Source of the DNA: Ochotona curzoniae
Taxonomy: Eukaryota; Chordata; Mammalia; Lagomorpha; Ochotonidae
Assembly: GCF_017591425.1 (NCBI RefSeq)
Contig: NW_024467119.1
Coordinates: forward strand, 80,778,894 to 80,842,893
Direction: 5' to 3'
DNA: 64,000 nucleotides
The translations under genes were made by a program, and so were the position numbers. Each line of letters opens with the position of its first letter. The stretch's first letter is position 1. Positions 22,541-33,199 of this stretch are shown here, one piece after another. The notes beneath the pieces were generated by a model that was not told the DNA's origin, made no database searches, and saw only the letters and a program-made list of their open reading frames with translations.

Positions 22541-23349
22541 CATTGGTTTGTGTAGAAGACAAGGCTGGAGGCAGAACTGATCCTGTAATTGCAACCAGCA
22601 GCATACGTATAAGCTAATTGGGGTGACAGACTGTGCTGGACCCTGTACTGGCAAGCACACAGAAGAATTAGGTCTGGGATCACCTCAGTTTCTTTGGTGA
22701 TTCCCCTCAACTGAATTGCTGGACTCAGAACCCCAACCATGAAGAGAACTGCAGGTTCCATAGTCTGATTGTCGAATGCTTGTATCAAAGCTGAGCCTCC
22801 TCAGTGACTCAGATGGAGCAGTGGATGGCATATCCAGGTGTACATGGAGAATATGGCAATACATTGGAGCCTGCCAAGAACACCTGGTACCATGACAGAG
22901 GACAGAACAAATTGATCAACTACCCCAGCCAAGTGTTGGCAGTGAATATCTGGGCAAGTGGAGAATCTCAGGTGGGTTATGTCAACCAATAGATTCTGGA
23001 GAGATTGCATCATGCTTGGAATGGCAAGATCGGCAAAAAACATACAACTGCTGAACTATCAAAACCACTTGAGTAATGTCCTCAAAGCATGCCCCACATA
23101 GGGGACCCTGGGATGATTGGAAGGCTAGGTTTGGCTTCTCCCGTTTCTCTCTCCTCCCTACAGATACAGGAAGGAAAAAAGAGAATGTAGAAACAATGGT
23201 CTTACCCACTTTCCTGTAGCCTTTGACCCTTCACAACCTAATCAACAGTGTAAAGATCACCAAAATAAAATAATAGTTAAAAAATATTAGTGTATTGAAA
23301 CACTGTGGGCAACAGTGATTTGTCCCTACATTTTAAAAAGATGCAGGAA

Positions 23350-23510
23350 GATGAACTCCCCTTTCTTTTGGCTGGAGGGGAAAAGGGCGATGTGGAGGGC
23401 AGGGAATGGCAGGGGATTATGGGGGATGGCAGGGAGAATGGTGGGGGAGGGCATGGGAGGGCGCTGGATGGCAGGCAGGGGGGATGTGATGTGAGGGGGT
23501 CAACAATTTT
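23350..23510 (+). repeat. G-rich simple repeat
   Basis: Repeated GATGGCAGGGA / GGGGGATGGCAGG words with many G3-G6 runs on the plus strand (e.g. GGTGGGGGAGGGCATGGGAGG). The DCHS2 transcript would carry the C-rich complement. Confidence 0.7.
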
Positions 23511-24590
23511 CCAGTCACAGTGTGGTGGGGCCAGACCCAGGCTCACAGGCAACTAGTGACAGCTGACTGAGGCTTCCCACAGGCCATGTGGAAATTACTG
23601 ACTGATTGTTCAAGAGATCTTATCTACCTAAGGAAGTCTTTTACAAAGGAAAATTTACTTGGCTTTAAACAATTGAGGTGTTATGTTTAATGTTGTTAGA
23701 TGAACGTAATGTTAATCAAAATCTGAACCCTCAGGATCTCCAATAAGAAAATGTCAAGCAAATATAAATAGGATGGAGTTTTTTAATCCTTTTCATTTTA
23801 TAAAAAGGCCACGAGATATTAAAAGCAGTTTAGAGTGATGGGAATTTATGATAATATCCAAAATAATGTACCCAGCACATCAAGTGGCATCTACTGAAAA
23901 GATTTTTGTGTGTCCCATCAAAAAGGAAAAATAAACAAAAAGCTCCCAATAGGCATATACATTTCATTTGAAATAAAAATTTAAACTTGCAGGCATATTT
24001 GATGAAAAAAAAACAAACCATGCTAAAAGCTATAACATGCCACTGAACAAACAAGTTATACCAAAGCTATTCTAACATTGATCAATGAATTTGCAACCTG
24101 TTAAAACTACTAGAATTCAAAAACAACAACAACAAAAAATAAAGAAAATCGCCTTTAAGTGTCTGACAGAATCTTTCAGTCCCTATCGGCATAGACTTCC
24201 CATCCTATAGGAAGCTTCAGCCAGTTTGAACCTCCATCAGTGTCAGCACATGTCCCGGGGCCTGTGAACTCCTGCTAGCCCTGACGCTGCATGGCGGCAT
24301 TTAATAAGTAAGCATCCATAGCCTCACAGGAGTCCCTTCTCCCTCTCAGTCCAGACTTTATGCCCTTCATCGATCTCTAGAGAGGTCCCGACTCACTGAT
24401 GTCTTGCCATGCAAACCTGCCTGCTTGCTTATATTACTTCCAGAAAATTCTCAGTAAATAGACTTTGATAGCACAAAGTTCTATGAAGAAGAGTCAACTT
24501 GAACAAAGCAATTCCAAATGTAAGACAACAAAGAAAGATGACTTTGTTTAGGCATCAAGAAAACACAACATGGAGAGCAGGATGAAGGCA
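23511..24590. other. Intronic sequence, no recognised feature
   Basis: AT-rich up to about 24,150, then mixed composition with scattered CpGs to 24,360. Nothing is identified with confidence. Confidence 0.4.
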
Positions 24591-24594
24591 CCCC

Positions 24595-25120
24595 ATCTGT
24601 GGGGAGTGGGGTGCTGAAGCCGCTCCCCAGAATAGGAAAGCCGGAATAGGAAGGGCCATTGTGGGATGGTGGCTGGCCTGGGGCCAGGGGGCAGAGTTGG
24701 TCTCACCAGCCGGTGGGCGGGAGGTCGCAGGGATAGGCAGATGCCCTCGCTGCGATTATGTCATTGCTGCTGGCTTATCACGTGGTGCCAGGTGGACCCA
24801 CGGGGAGAAGTAAGACGGAGAGACTACCACAGAGAAAGACGGGATGGGAGAAGAAGGACAGGTGGGAAGAAGGGTGGCAGAGAGAAGGCTGGAAAAGCAG
24901 TAGAGAAGTAGTAAGACCTAAATTCGGGGACAAGAACGGAGAAATGCAGCAGAAAATGGGGACAAGAACGAAGAAGGGTGGCAGAGAGAGGGCTGGAGAA
25001 GCGGCAGAGGAAAGCCAAGGCCAATGGGGAAAGGGGCAGCGGAGAAAAAGGTTTAAATGCAGCCGCTTTGGGCAGTGAAGGGTCCAGTTGGAGTTCTAGC
25101 TTTTCCCAGACCCTCATGAG
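24595..25120. other. GC- and purine-rich block with internal direct repeats, unclassified
   Basis: CpG-bearing (CCCTCGCTGCGATTATG, ATCACGTGGTGCC), then purine-rich. AAGAAGGGTGGCAGAGAGA occurs at 24,867 and 24,971 in a 104-bp imperfect repeat, and GGGGACAAGAACG at 24,926 and 24,958. It may derive from an endogenous retroviral LTR/leader or another unlisted repeat; no diagnostic primer site or ORF is seen. Confidence 0.35.
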
Positions 25121-25402
25121 TATGCCTCATCATTTTAGTGTCACTGCTGGTCAGAGACACCCATCCTCTTGCTCTGTAGTAGCATTCTCACACAGATGCC
25201 AGTGGAAGGGCTAACCATTAGAGTGACATAATTTTGCCCTATCCTACCTTTAGCTGTATTTATTTTGACTGTATGATGCCAACAGTTGGCTGGGCTCAAA
25301 TTTTTACAACTGAATCTGGAATAGCACTCCTATAGCATCTGCAGTTTCAAGCCATTTGCCCACATGGGTATAATATACAAATAAACTCCAGGGCACACTC
25401 AC

Positions 25403-26260
25403 CTGCTTCACAATCTTCCATCACAAGTCCTTCATATAGAGGGTCACTGAAAGAAATCCTGACATCCTCCCCTTCCATGTGGACAACCAGGAGACCAGTG
25501 GTTGCCCTGGCTGGGACCCCTTGATCTGTAACCCTTAAATGCAACCACATGGGGAAATTTTCTTGGGACGGATTTTGCTTCAACTTGATTTCTCCTGTAT
25601 GTTGGTCAATAGAAAACATGGATTGAGTCTCTGCAAAACAGAAAATCACAGTTCCATTGGGCCCCAAGTCAAGGTCATTGGCTCTCAGGATGGCAACCTT
25701 CTGGTTTGGAAGTGACCAAGAGGAAAGAAGAACATCAGAGGGATTCTGTCCCCAAACAGGATTATTGTCATTAACATCCGTGACATGCACTGTGACAGTG
25801 ACGGTTGTGCTCCTTGAGCCCTGCATGCCATGGTCTCTGGCCACTGCCCTGAATGTATGCTCAGATCTGGCTTCTCGGTCCAGAGTATGGCCAGTTCTCA
25901 GTGTGCCTGTTGTGTGGTCAATGGTGAATGTACCGGAAGCTACATCCATGAGAAAATACTCAATGTGCCCATTCAGGCCTTCATCCTCATCCACAGCAGA
26001 CAGCATGAGCACTGGCGTTCCCACCTGAGCATCTTCTGCCACAGAGGCCTGGTAGTGCAGAATGGGAAAGGCAGGGCTGTGGTCATTGTCATCCAAAACC
26101 CTGATGTGCACCTGCAGTATGGAGCTCCTGAGGGGAACACCCAGGTCCGAGGCCAGCAGGACAAGGGTGAAAGAACTGACTTGCTCCCGGTCCAATGCAC
26201 GAGTGGTCGACAGTTCTCCTGATGTTTCATGAATGGCAAAGTACTCATCAGTATTTCCAC
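25403..26260 (-). CDS. DCHS2: DCHS2 exon 10 of window (large exon)
   Basis: 858 nt, phase 1 to phase 1, acceptor TTCTTTGGTAG and donor GAAGCAG|GTGAGT. It encodes parts of several cadherin repeats with the motifs LDREQ, VLDDNDHSP, AVDEDEGLNG, LDREA, VTDVNDNNP and ANDLDLGPNG. FAETQSMFSIDQHTGEIKL is characteristic of DCHS2. The last linker (VVHMEGEDVRISF) departs from DxNDN, as in remembered human DCHS2. The following intron, 22,055 bp long, is the largest in the window. Confidence 0.95.
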
Positions 26261-26444
26261 CTACCAAAGAAGCAAAATGAAAAGTCAACTAACTCACAGA
26301 AACAGCAGTCCTTTGCTAGCTCTATGTGTTAAGGAATACTCCAGATCCTTGCATCCCAGAACTTTGCAAGTTCACTGGAAACACTGAACATGACAGAGTC
26401 CTAGACCTTATGAACTTTTTAAAACAATCAATTCTTAAATTCAT

Positions 26445-26718
26445 TTTTTAAAGTTGAAAGGAAGAAATAGAGATAGAGAAGAAGTTCACCCTTTTGTTCA
26501 TGCTCCCATTGTCCAGAAATGCCAGGGCAAGTCTAGGCGAAAAATAGGAATCTAAAACTCCAGCCAGGTTTCCCATGTGGCAGAGACTCAGCTGCTTAAT
26601 TCACATCTGCTGAATTAAGAGGAAGCTGGGTAAGAAACAGGGTGGCAGTAATGACTCTAACCATTTTAGTATGTGGGTGTCCCAAGTGGCGTGTTAACCA
26701 CTGTGCCAAATGCCCACT
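26445..26718 (-). mobile_element. CSINE, old copy
   Basis: Reverse tail and reverse head (GTTAACCACTGTGCCAAATG) of the lagomorph C repeat, strongly diverged. It lies 185 bp upstream of exon 10. Confidence 0.65.
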
Positions 26719-27715
26719 TTATAAGCTTCTATCAAACTTGTAGCAAGGGATACACAAAATAATGTAATCCCAGTGATGTCGTAACTCCATCAGTAATTAC
26801 AACATGTTTTTCCTGACTTTCAACAGCTGTGTTGTTTCATTCCACCCCACCAACAATCCTCCCCATTTCTGGAGACAGAACAAGCTCCCTTCTGCTGGTT
26901 CAGTCCCCCCCAGTTCCTGCAATGGCTCCCAGCCAAGAAAACCATCCGGGTTTCCTACATGAGTGGCAGGAACCCCATCACTGGAGCCTTCGTCATGCAT
27001 CAGTGTGGTTTTCGGTGAACCACATCTTCATCTTCAATAACGACAAATCACAGTTGAGAGTTTCTCTGTATCTGTGTTGGACTTTAAAAAAAATGCTTTG
27101 TCTATTTTACTTTATTTAGTCTTCACAGCATCAGTTCATTTAAAAATTGGATCAAGATGCAATATTTGGACATCTTTAGGGAACAGAGCAGCTGGGAGGC
27201 TCCAAAGATAAAGGCAAAGAAACAGAAAGTCTAATTGCCTGTGTGGATTGGTTCATGCCCCACTGCACTGGACTCCATCCACAACTGTTTCTATTCACAT
27301 AGTTTCTGCTTGGAATTATTAAAATATGTCTTATGGAAATAAAACAAAGGTTGGGGATAAGAAAAAGGATATAATGTTAATTTGCAGCTATCATTAACAA
27401 AACAGAATGTACTAATGTTTCCCAGGGTTACTCCCCTCAAATCTTACGCCAGCCACACCACTGCAAGTTTCCTCTTCTGCATCCCTATGGAACTTCGGGC
27501 ATGAGTCATAAGAAAATCAGCAGGACATCCGCCTATTTCTCCCACAATATAAGCAACATTAATGTTTTATTCGTATCTGGATCTTTCAAAGAATCTGCAC
27601 TTTACCGTCTTCCATGGTACTAAATAGAATGAAAGTTAAAGTTGAACACCTAGACAGAAAAGCTTCTAAGGCATTTTTTAAATAATCCTGAAGATTATTT
27701 AGGGAGATGTGGTTT
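26719..27715. other. Intronic sequence, no recognised feature
   Basis: No coding potential beyond short chance frames; no named repeat. Confidence 0.45.
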
Positions 27716-28005
27716 AGGGGTGGTACTGTGGTGCGATGGTTTTAGTTGCTGCCAGAAATGCCAGTGTCCCTAGGGGTGCTGGTTCAAGGCCTAGATGTTC
27801 CACTTTATATCCAGTTCCTTGTTAACACACCCAGGAAAGCAGAGGAAGATCACCCAAGTGCCCCTGACACCCATCTGGGAGAGGGTGGAATTCTAGGTTC
27901 TTGACTTTGGACTAGCTCAGGCCCAGTCATTGTGACCATGTGAGGAGTGAACCAATGGATGGAAGCAATCAATCTCTGTCTCTTCTGTTCACCTAGGACC
28001 CAGCA
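27716..28005 (+). mobile_element. CSINE, old copy
   Basis: GGGGTGGTACTGTGGTGCGA ... TTGTTAACACACCCAGGAAA ... GGAGTGAACCAATGGATGGA; diverged head, core and pre-tail in the expected order. Confidence 0.75.
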
Positions 28006-28675
28006 TATTTAGCTTTGACATTTGTCTTTATAATCACCCTCCTCATCGATTAAAAAGCCTCCCATTTCACCCACAGAAAGGGCTGCCAGGTAAGGGGTCA
28101 TTCCTAGTGTTGGTGCCTGATGTTGAAATAGCAACTATCTTCAATGCTTGGGGAAAACCATACTTTTCAGTTAGAAAAAAAAATCCTTGCTATTAATTAG
28201 ATCACATATTATTTTCACATAGTTTCTAAGCAGTTCCTACTCAAGTTTCTAGGCAATAGAGGTACCTGAAAGCAATGATGATTCATTGATTTTTTTGACC
28301 CTCTAACTCAGAAGGAATTCAGGAACTAAATTTAATTCTGTAATAATAATTTCCCCCATTTGAAAAAATGTGAGTGAAGATGCTACATGCTTACAGCTCT
28401 AATAAAGAAACACAGTCATGGGCTTGGTGCTGTCTCCTGCTAGACAGGAGCAAGGCACATACACAAACTCACCCGTCTCATTAAGAGATGCCATTTCCAA
28501 TTGAATTTTATTGTTTATATCACTATCCATATTTTATCAAAATTTGAAATATACTTTGGCTATTTTAACTTTACAGTATTAATAACAACAATTTTACCCA
28601 AAATAACATTTGAACTTGGACACAAAAGTCTCTGGAATAGTATGAAAATCTTAAGTTTTTATACATACATATTTT

Positions 28676-28722
28676 GACAAAAGTAATAATGACAAAAGTA
28701 ATAATATGACAAAAGTAATAAT
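28676..28722 (+). repeat. Three copies of a 15-bp unit
   Basis: GACAAAAGTAATAAT at 28,676-28,690, 28,691-28,705 and 28,708-28,722. All three are identical; the first two are directly abutting and the third follows an AT insert. Confidence 0.9.
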
Positions 28723-28754
28723 CTAGCTTTTACATATATAAGCCTATTAGAATG

Positions 28755-28900
28755 TGATGCAATAAAAGAATAAAATACAAGAATATAAATATACAAGAAT
28801 ACAAATATATAAGAATCTAAATATAAAATATAAAAATATACAAGACTATAAACATAAAATACAAGAATATATTGTAAGAATAAAATGTAAGAATACAGGA
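28755..28900 (+). repeat. AT-rich degenerate minisatellite
   Basis: Repeated ACAAGAATATAAATAT-like words with a 15-20-bp period, following the 15-bp triplicate. Confidence 0.7.
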
Positions 28901-28932
28901 AGAAAATATTAATTCAGAAAAACTAAAATCAG

Positions 28933-29228
28933 GACTTGCATTGTGATGAAACAAGCAATGCTGCTACCTACAGCACTGGCATCCCATATGGGTGCCGTTG
29001 GTATCTTGGCTGCTCTGCTTCCAATCCAGCTTCCTGTTAATTAGTATGGAAAGCTGGTTCAAGTGCTTGTCCCCCATCACCCATGTAGATGACCCAGACA
29101 AAGCTTCTGGATTCAGCCTGGCTTAGCCTTAGCTGTTGCCACCATTGGGGAGTGAACCAGTAAATGGATGATCTCTTGTTCCTTCTCTTTTTCTGTAACT
29201 CTTTCAAAATAAACAAACTTTTTTAGAA
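28933..29228 (+). mobile_element. CSINE, old copy
   Basis: GCATCCCATATGGGTGCCGT in the head, GGGGAGTGAACCAGTAAATG before the tail, and CTGTAACTCTTTCAAAATAA in the tail. Confidence 0.8.
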
Positions 29229-29489
29229 AGGCACAAAGCAAAACAACTGATTATATGACTGAAACAAAATAAAGTAAAGCCGTACATCCACTAATGGTAG
29301 CACAGAAAAAAGGTCACAAGCATTCTCAAGAGTCAAGTTTTCCAAGAATTGAGAGGAGAAGTGGTTCAGGGTGGCAAAGGGAGGGAGCGCATGTGCTGTC
29401 TAGCAAAATATAGCAAGTAAATGAACAAATACAGAACAATCCACTTATAGTGACAGTGTAGGGAGAATTTTAACAAAAAATGCACTTAC

Positions 29490-29699
29490 CAATTATGTGA
29501 TAGGTGACAGCTCCATTATTGCCAGCATCCATATCAGAGGCCCAAACAGTGTAGATAATCGCTGGTTCTAGGTTTTCAGGAATCTCAATGTCATGACGGG
29601 GGGTGATAAACTCTGGTGCATGATCATTTACATCTTCAACGATGCAGAGAACTGTAGTGGTACCTGACAAGGAAGGGACTCCTCCATCTCGCACAAGTA
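29490..29699 (-). CDS. DCHS2: DCHS2 exon 9 of window
   Basis: 210 nt, phase 1 to phase 1, acceptor TTCCCATGTCAG and donor ATAATTG|GTAAGT. It encodes the end of one cadherin repeat (LVRDGGVPSLSGTTTVL), the linker VEDVNDHAPEF, and the first half of the next repeat with ASDMDAGNNGAVTYHII. The join with exon 8 (TLR|VLVRDGG) and with exon 10 (HIIG|GNTDEYF) keeps the frame. Confidence 0.94.
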
Positions 29700-29893
29700 C
29701 TGACATGGGAAACAAAGACAGCACATATGGTAGGCATTAATTCATGCCTAAAATATATATATATTCTAATAACACAGCATCAGACTAAATTAATCATGTG
29801 GTGCTGGGTCAGTAAAATTTTATGTAAAAGCATCCACTAAAATGTCAAATGTCACCATTCAACTTTTTTTGAAGCATGCAACAAGTCCCTTAC

Positions 29894-30028
29894 CTCGAAG
29901 GGTGAAGACTTCCTGAAGTTCTCTATCAAACATGGTGGTGGTGACAATCTCCCCGGTATCAGGATTTATCTCAAACAAGTCAGATGATGCACCTGGCAGG
30001 ATTTCAAACTGAAGCTTGGAATTGACTC
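29894..30028 (-). CDS. DCHS2: DCHS2 exon 8 of window
   Basis: 135 nt, phase 1 to phase 1, acceptor TTTCCTTAAG and donor CTTCGAG|GTAAGG. It encodes VNSKLQFEILPGASSDLFEI, then NPDTGEIVTTTMFDREL and EVFTLR: the central strands of a cadherin repeat with the FDRE form of the calcium-binding motif. It joins VDGDSG of exon 7 to VLVRDGG of exon 9 in frame. The intron to exon 7 is 9.6 kb; the one to exon 9 is only 194 bp. Confidence 0.93.
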
Positions 30029-30420
30029 CTTAAGGAAACATAAAGAAAAACTTACTATGTCTTAAGAACCTATTCGATTATTTTCCTGTGAATATGTTAG
30101 GCCATACATGAAAAAAAAAAGTGAGGTTCTTCAAAATAAAGTGCAAAGACAAAATCCCTCCAAAATTCTTTGGCTGCTCTTACTAAATAAAAGCTTCATG
30201 AGCTGAAATATTTCATCTGCAAGAGTCTTAAGAGACTTGCCCAAGTGAATGCTTAGGATTTTTCCCTCCCATAAAAATTGTCTTACAACTACACAACTCT
30301 ACAATATATTTCTAATTACCCCTCCTAAAGCTCTTCACTGGGATTTAATAATGTGAGTGCCAGCTTGTAGGGCAAAGACACTCTCTGTGGACTGACTCTG
30401 CTTAAAAGGCCCGTGTTCAG

Positions 30421-30718
30421 GAACTGGGGTTGTGATGGAGTGGCTGAACTGCCTACGATAGCAACATCCCACATGAGTACCAGATTATGTCCCACTTGCT
30501 ACACTTCCAATCTAGTACCATGCTGTTGGCATGGAGAAAGCAGCAGGTGATGCCCCAAGCGTGCAAGCACCTGTCACTCAGCCAGGAGACTGAATCAATC
30601 GTCTAGTTTTAGCCTGGCTCAGCCAGAATCATTGCAGCCACTCTGGGAGTAAACTGTGGATGGAAGATCCTTCTCTTTCTCTTCACAGAAATAAATGTTT
30701 TTTTTAATTTTTTTTTAA
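30421..30718 (+). mobile_element. CSINE, old copy
   Basis: GGGGTTGTGATGGAGTGGCT ... CAGCCACTCTGGGAGTAAAC ... TTCACAGAAATAAATG plus a T/A-rich tail. Confidence 0.7.
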
Positions 30719-31050
30719 AACCATGCTCAGTTATAGAACTCCGTTCTTAAGATTCAGGAGGCAAGTACACACAGTTGTTCATATGTTTATTTTTACTTTC
30801 TGTGTTTTAATATTTAGTTTCCTAACTAGGATGGGCAATGCGGTATCACATTATGATGCATTCTTAATGCTTTCAAAGAGTATGTTGTTTCTTCCAACTC
30901 ACAACTTTGCCAATTTCCAGAACACAGCATTATCAAACTTGAAAACTCAGAAAACAAAAGTGAAATAGAGATTATCTGGCTTATTTTATCACCTTGGTAA
31001 AAATGTTTTAGATATTTAGTGATAGCCTTATGACATGTCCTTGGTGAAAG

Positions 31051-31052
<2 letters not shown>

Positions 31053-31092
<40 letters not shown>
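31053..31092 (+). repeat. (GT)20 microsatellite
   Basis: Perfect GT dinucleotide run of about 40 bp. Confidence 0.98.
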
Positions 31093-31094
<2 letters not shown>

Positions 31095-32084
31095 ATACAG
31101 ATGAGGACACCTTAAAAGGTCGTAGAAAACAGAATTAGGGCTTTATTTTATTGCAATAAATTTGAAAATCCACAGTTTTTTTCATCATATGCACTTCCCG
31201 TGAAATATTTTTGAAATTGCCGGGTACATCTGCTTTCAGACCCCAACTCTTGCAGTTCTACTTTGCTGCTCTGAAACCACTCGTTTCAAATCACTTCTCT
31301 GTCCCATCTAGTGCCAGGAACCTTATCTTCAGCAAGCTGGCTTATCTGCTCAGGTCCTTCATCTTTGTGCCAAAGATGCTCAGCAAAACCCCTGACCAGT
31401 ATCATTCAAATATCTCTTGGCTCCCTTGAATAGCCAGCAGATAACTGGAGTAAGGGAAATGACAGGATACAGACTGGGGCACATGAAAAATCATTGTCAT
31501 CTGGCAATCTTCCCACATTTCTTGGTTTCCTCTCTCCCATCACATCTCCTGCCTGAACCAAGGGTCTTCCCCCTCTTCACTCACTTGCTATGCCCATGCG
31601 AGGAGGCCCTGGACTCATCCACATCTATCCTCAACTCCAACCCTGGCTTACGTCTCAGAGGCAAAGGTGATTCCTCAAAGGCGTTGTATAGGAATTTTCC
31701 TGTTAGTTCTAGTCGTGTTCCAGAAAGTTTCTTCTTTTTTAGTTATATCCTTTCCTAATTTTAAGAATTAAGCTTTCATCTCCTCTATATAGCTAAATTT
31801 CTTTTAAAACAATAACCATTCTCTTTGCTAGTCTAAAATCACTGTCTTTCCTGGTTCTCTGCACAGTGATCACTGACGTATTGGTTAGAAAACTGCTGGC
31901 TACTTCGAGCTCTTACCCCCCTTCTCTGTGACTCTGATTGTTTCAAAAGACAGAAAGGCAGGGAAGGAAGCAGGAGAGAAGAAGTTTAAAAAAATCTGTC
32001 TTTTTAAATTTACTGGTTCCTCTATGACATATTTTTCTCTGACCCTCTGAAAGACAGTGTTAGTGTCTTTCATGTTAAAGCCTG
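31093..32084. other. Intronic sequence, no recognised feature
   Basis: Mixed-composition intron sequence. The short open frames at 31,211-31,758 have no similarity I recognise. Confidence 0.4.
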
Positions 32085-32089
32085 AATGG

Positions 32090-32405
32090 TTTTGACTGTC
32101 ACTTCAGTGGATTGCAGGGCCCCGCCCCCCAAGGGTTAACCTCACCAGGTATGCCTGCTGCACTAATCTTGCTTTTTCTCATACTGGTTGCGCTTGAGAA
32201 AGCTTGAGAAACTGTGGGCCAATCAACACGGCACGACGTCCCCTGCACATGACTGATGGGTTTATGTTGGCCTAATCGCAAGCTTCCTGATACATGCAAG
32301 ACATACGATAGCCAAAGAGCTGGGAAACACTCCCCAAGAGGAGCTAGTCAGGGTTTATTAAGACAGTCTGGGTTTCCAATAAATGGCATTCTTACACTAA
32401 TGACC
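32090..32405 (+). other. CpG-containing, LTR-like block, unclassified
   Basis: GGCCCCGCCCCCCAAGGG, a CCAAT box (GGGCCAATCAACACGGC), an internal GAGAAAGCTTGAGAAA, then CCAATAAATGGC at 32,375 with an AATAAA. This order (GC box, CCAAT, poly-A signal) within about 300 bp suggests a solo LTR, but I cannot name a family or confirm its ends. Confidence 0.35.
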
Positions 32406-32408
32406 TAG

Positions 32409-32432
32409 TGTGTGTGTGTGTGTGTGTGTGTG
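32409..32432 (+). repeat. (GT)12 microsatellite
   Basis: Perfect GT run directly after the LTR-like block. Confidence 0.97.
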
Positions 32433-32654
32433 ATTCTTTTCTTTTTCCTTTTTTTATTTTTAACCCTAGTCCCTCCACTTGGCTTGCGGTACATAGCAAT
32501 GCAGGCATTGCCAGCAGTTGCCAGCAGTGGATAATACACTTGAGGGATTGTTTGGCACAAATCGTTCTAGCCCCTCCCACTCTCATGGTTTCCATTCACA
32601 CATTTACTCAATGACACCAGGTGTGTCAAGCTGCAGTTATTCACTGTATTGACT

Positions 32655-33190
32655 CATTCATTCATTCACGTATTCACTGATGCAACACATATTTACATTT
32701 TGGAGCCAGACACAGAAAAAAAAAAAACACTGAAGAAGAACTTATCCTGGCCATTAGAATTGCCTTCCGTGGGAATACAAATCTAGTCAGTGAGTTAGAG
32801 AACACTATAGCAGACAAAAAAATACAGAGGAAGTACATCAATAATGATGCATTTAGGAAAGTTTATTCATCAGCTCAGTCACAAACATATGTGGAGTGAC
32901 AGCAGGTGTCAAGCGACCATGCCTGGTACTAAGAATTTAACTACCGTCAATAAGACCAATCCTCCACCCTTCTAGAGCTCAGAAATGACACAGAAAACAG
33001 AGAAGTAACTTCAATTCTATGTGATAAAATCAGTTACCTTCTGTGTAACCTGAGATCTTAAAGATAATGAACATGAGGGAACAAGGTTTGCATGAATTCA
33101 AAAGAAAGCTTACAGAAGTACTGCCTGATCTCAGTTGAAAAAAAGTTGATCTAGCAGATGTTTAGAGTAGAGTGGTGGAAACGGCAAAAA
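32655..33190. repeat. Possible ancient L2-like fragments
   Basis: ACTCATTCATTCATTCACGT ... CAACACATATTTACATTTTGG ... CCAGACACAGAA, and again CAGCTCAGTCACAAACATAT ... CATGCCTGGTACTAAG ... CCTTCTAGAGCTCAGAAATG, follow the word order of the common L2 3'-end antisense sequence. Two diverged copies or parts of one. Confidence 0.4.
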
Positions 33191-33199
33191 GAAGGAATG

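Larger units (their letters stand above)
19431..23284 (+). mobile_element. Unclassified retroelement, copy B (long copy, GC-rich repeat body, A-rich 3' end)
   Basis: The right part, about 22,540-23,284, is shared with copy A at 3.79-4.56 kb, in uninterrupted order. The end reads GATCACCAAAATAAAATAAT followed by AGTTAAAAAAT, an A-rich 3' end. To its left lie a diverged tandem duplication and a block of degenerate short repeats, both listed separately. No long ORF, reverse transcriptase or ORF1-like sequence is present. Whether the repeat block belongs to the same element is inferred from continuous composition and contiguity; the left border is uncertain. Confidence 0.55.

Noticed and set aside
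24824..25117. Open frames on both strands of the GC- and purine-rich block
   Set aside because: Composition-driven: purine-rich DNA gives Arg/Lys/Glu/Gly on one strand and Pro/Leu/Ser on the other. No domain seen.
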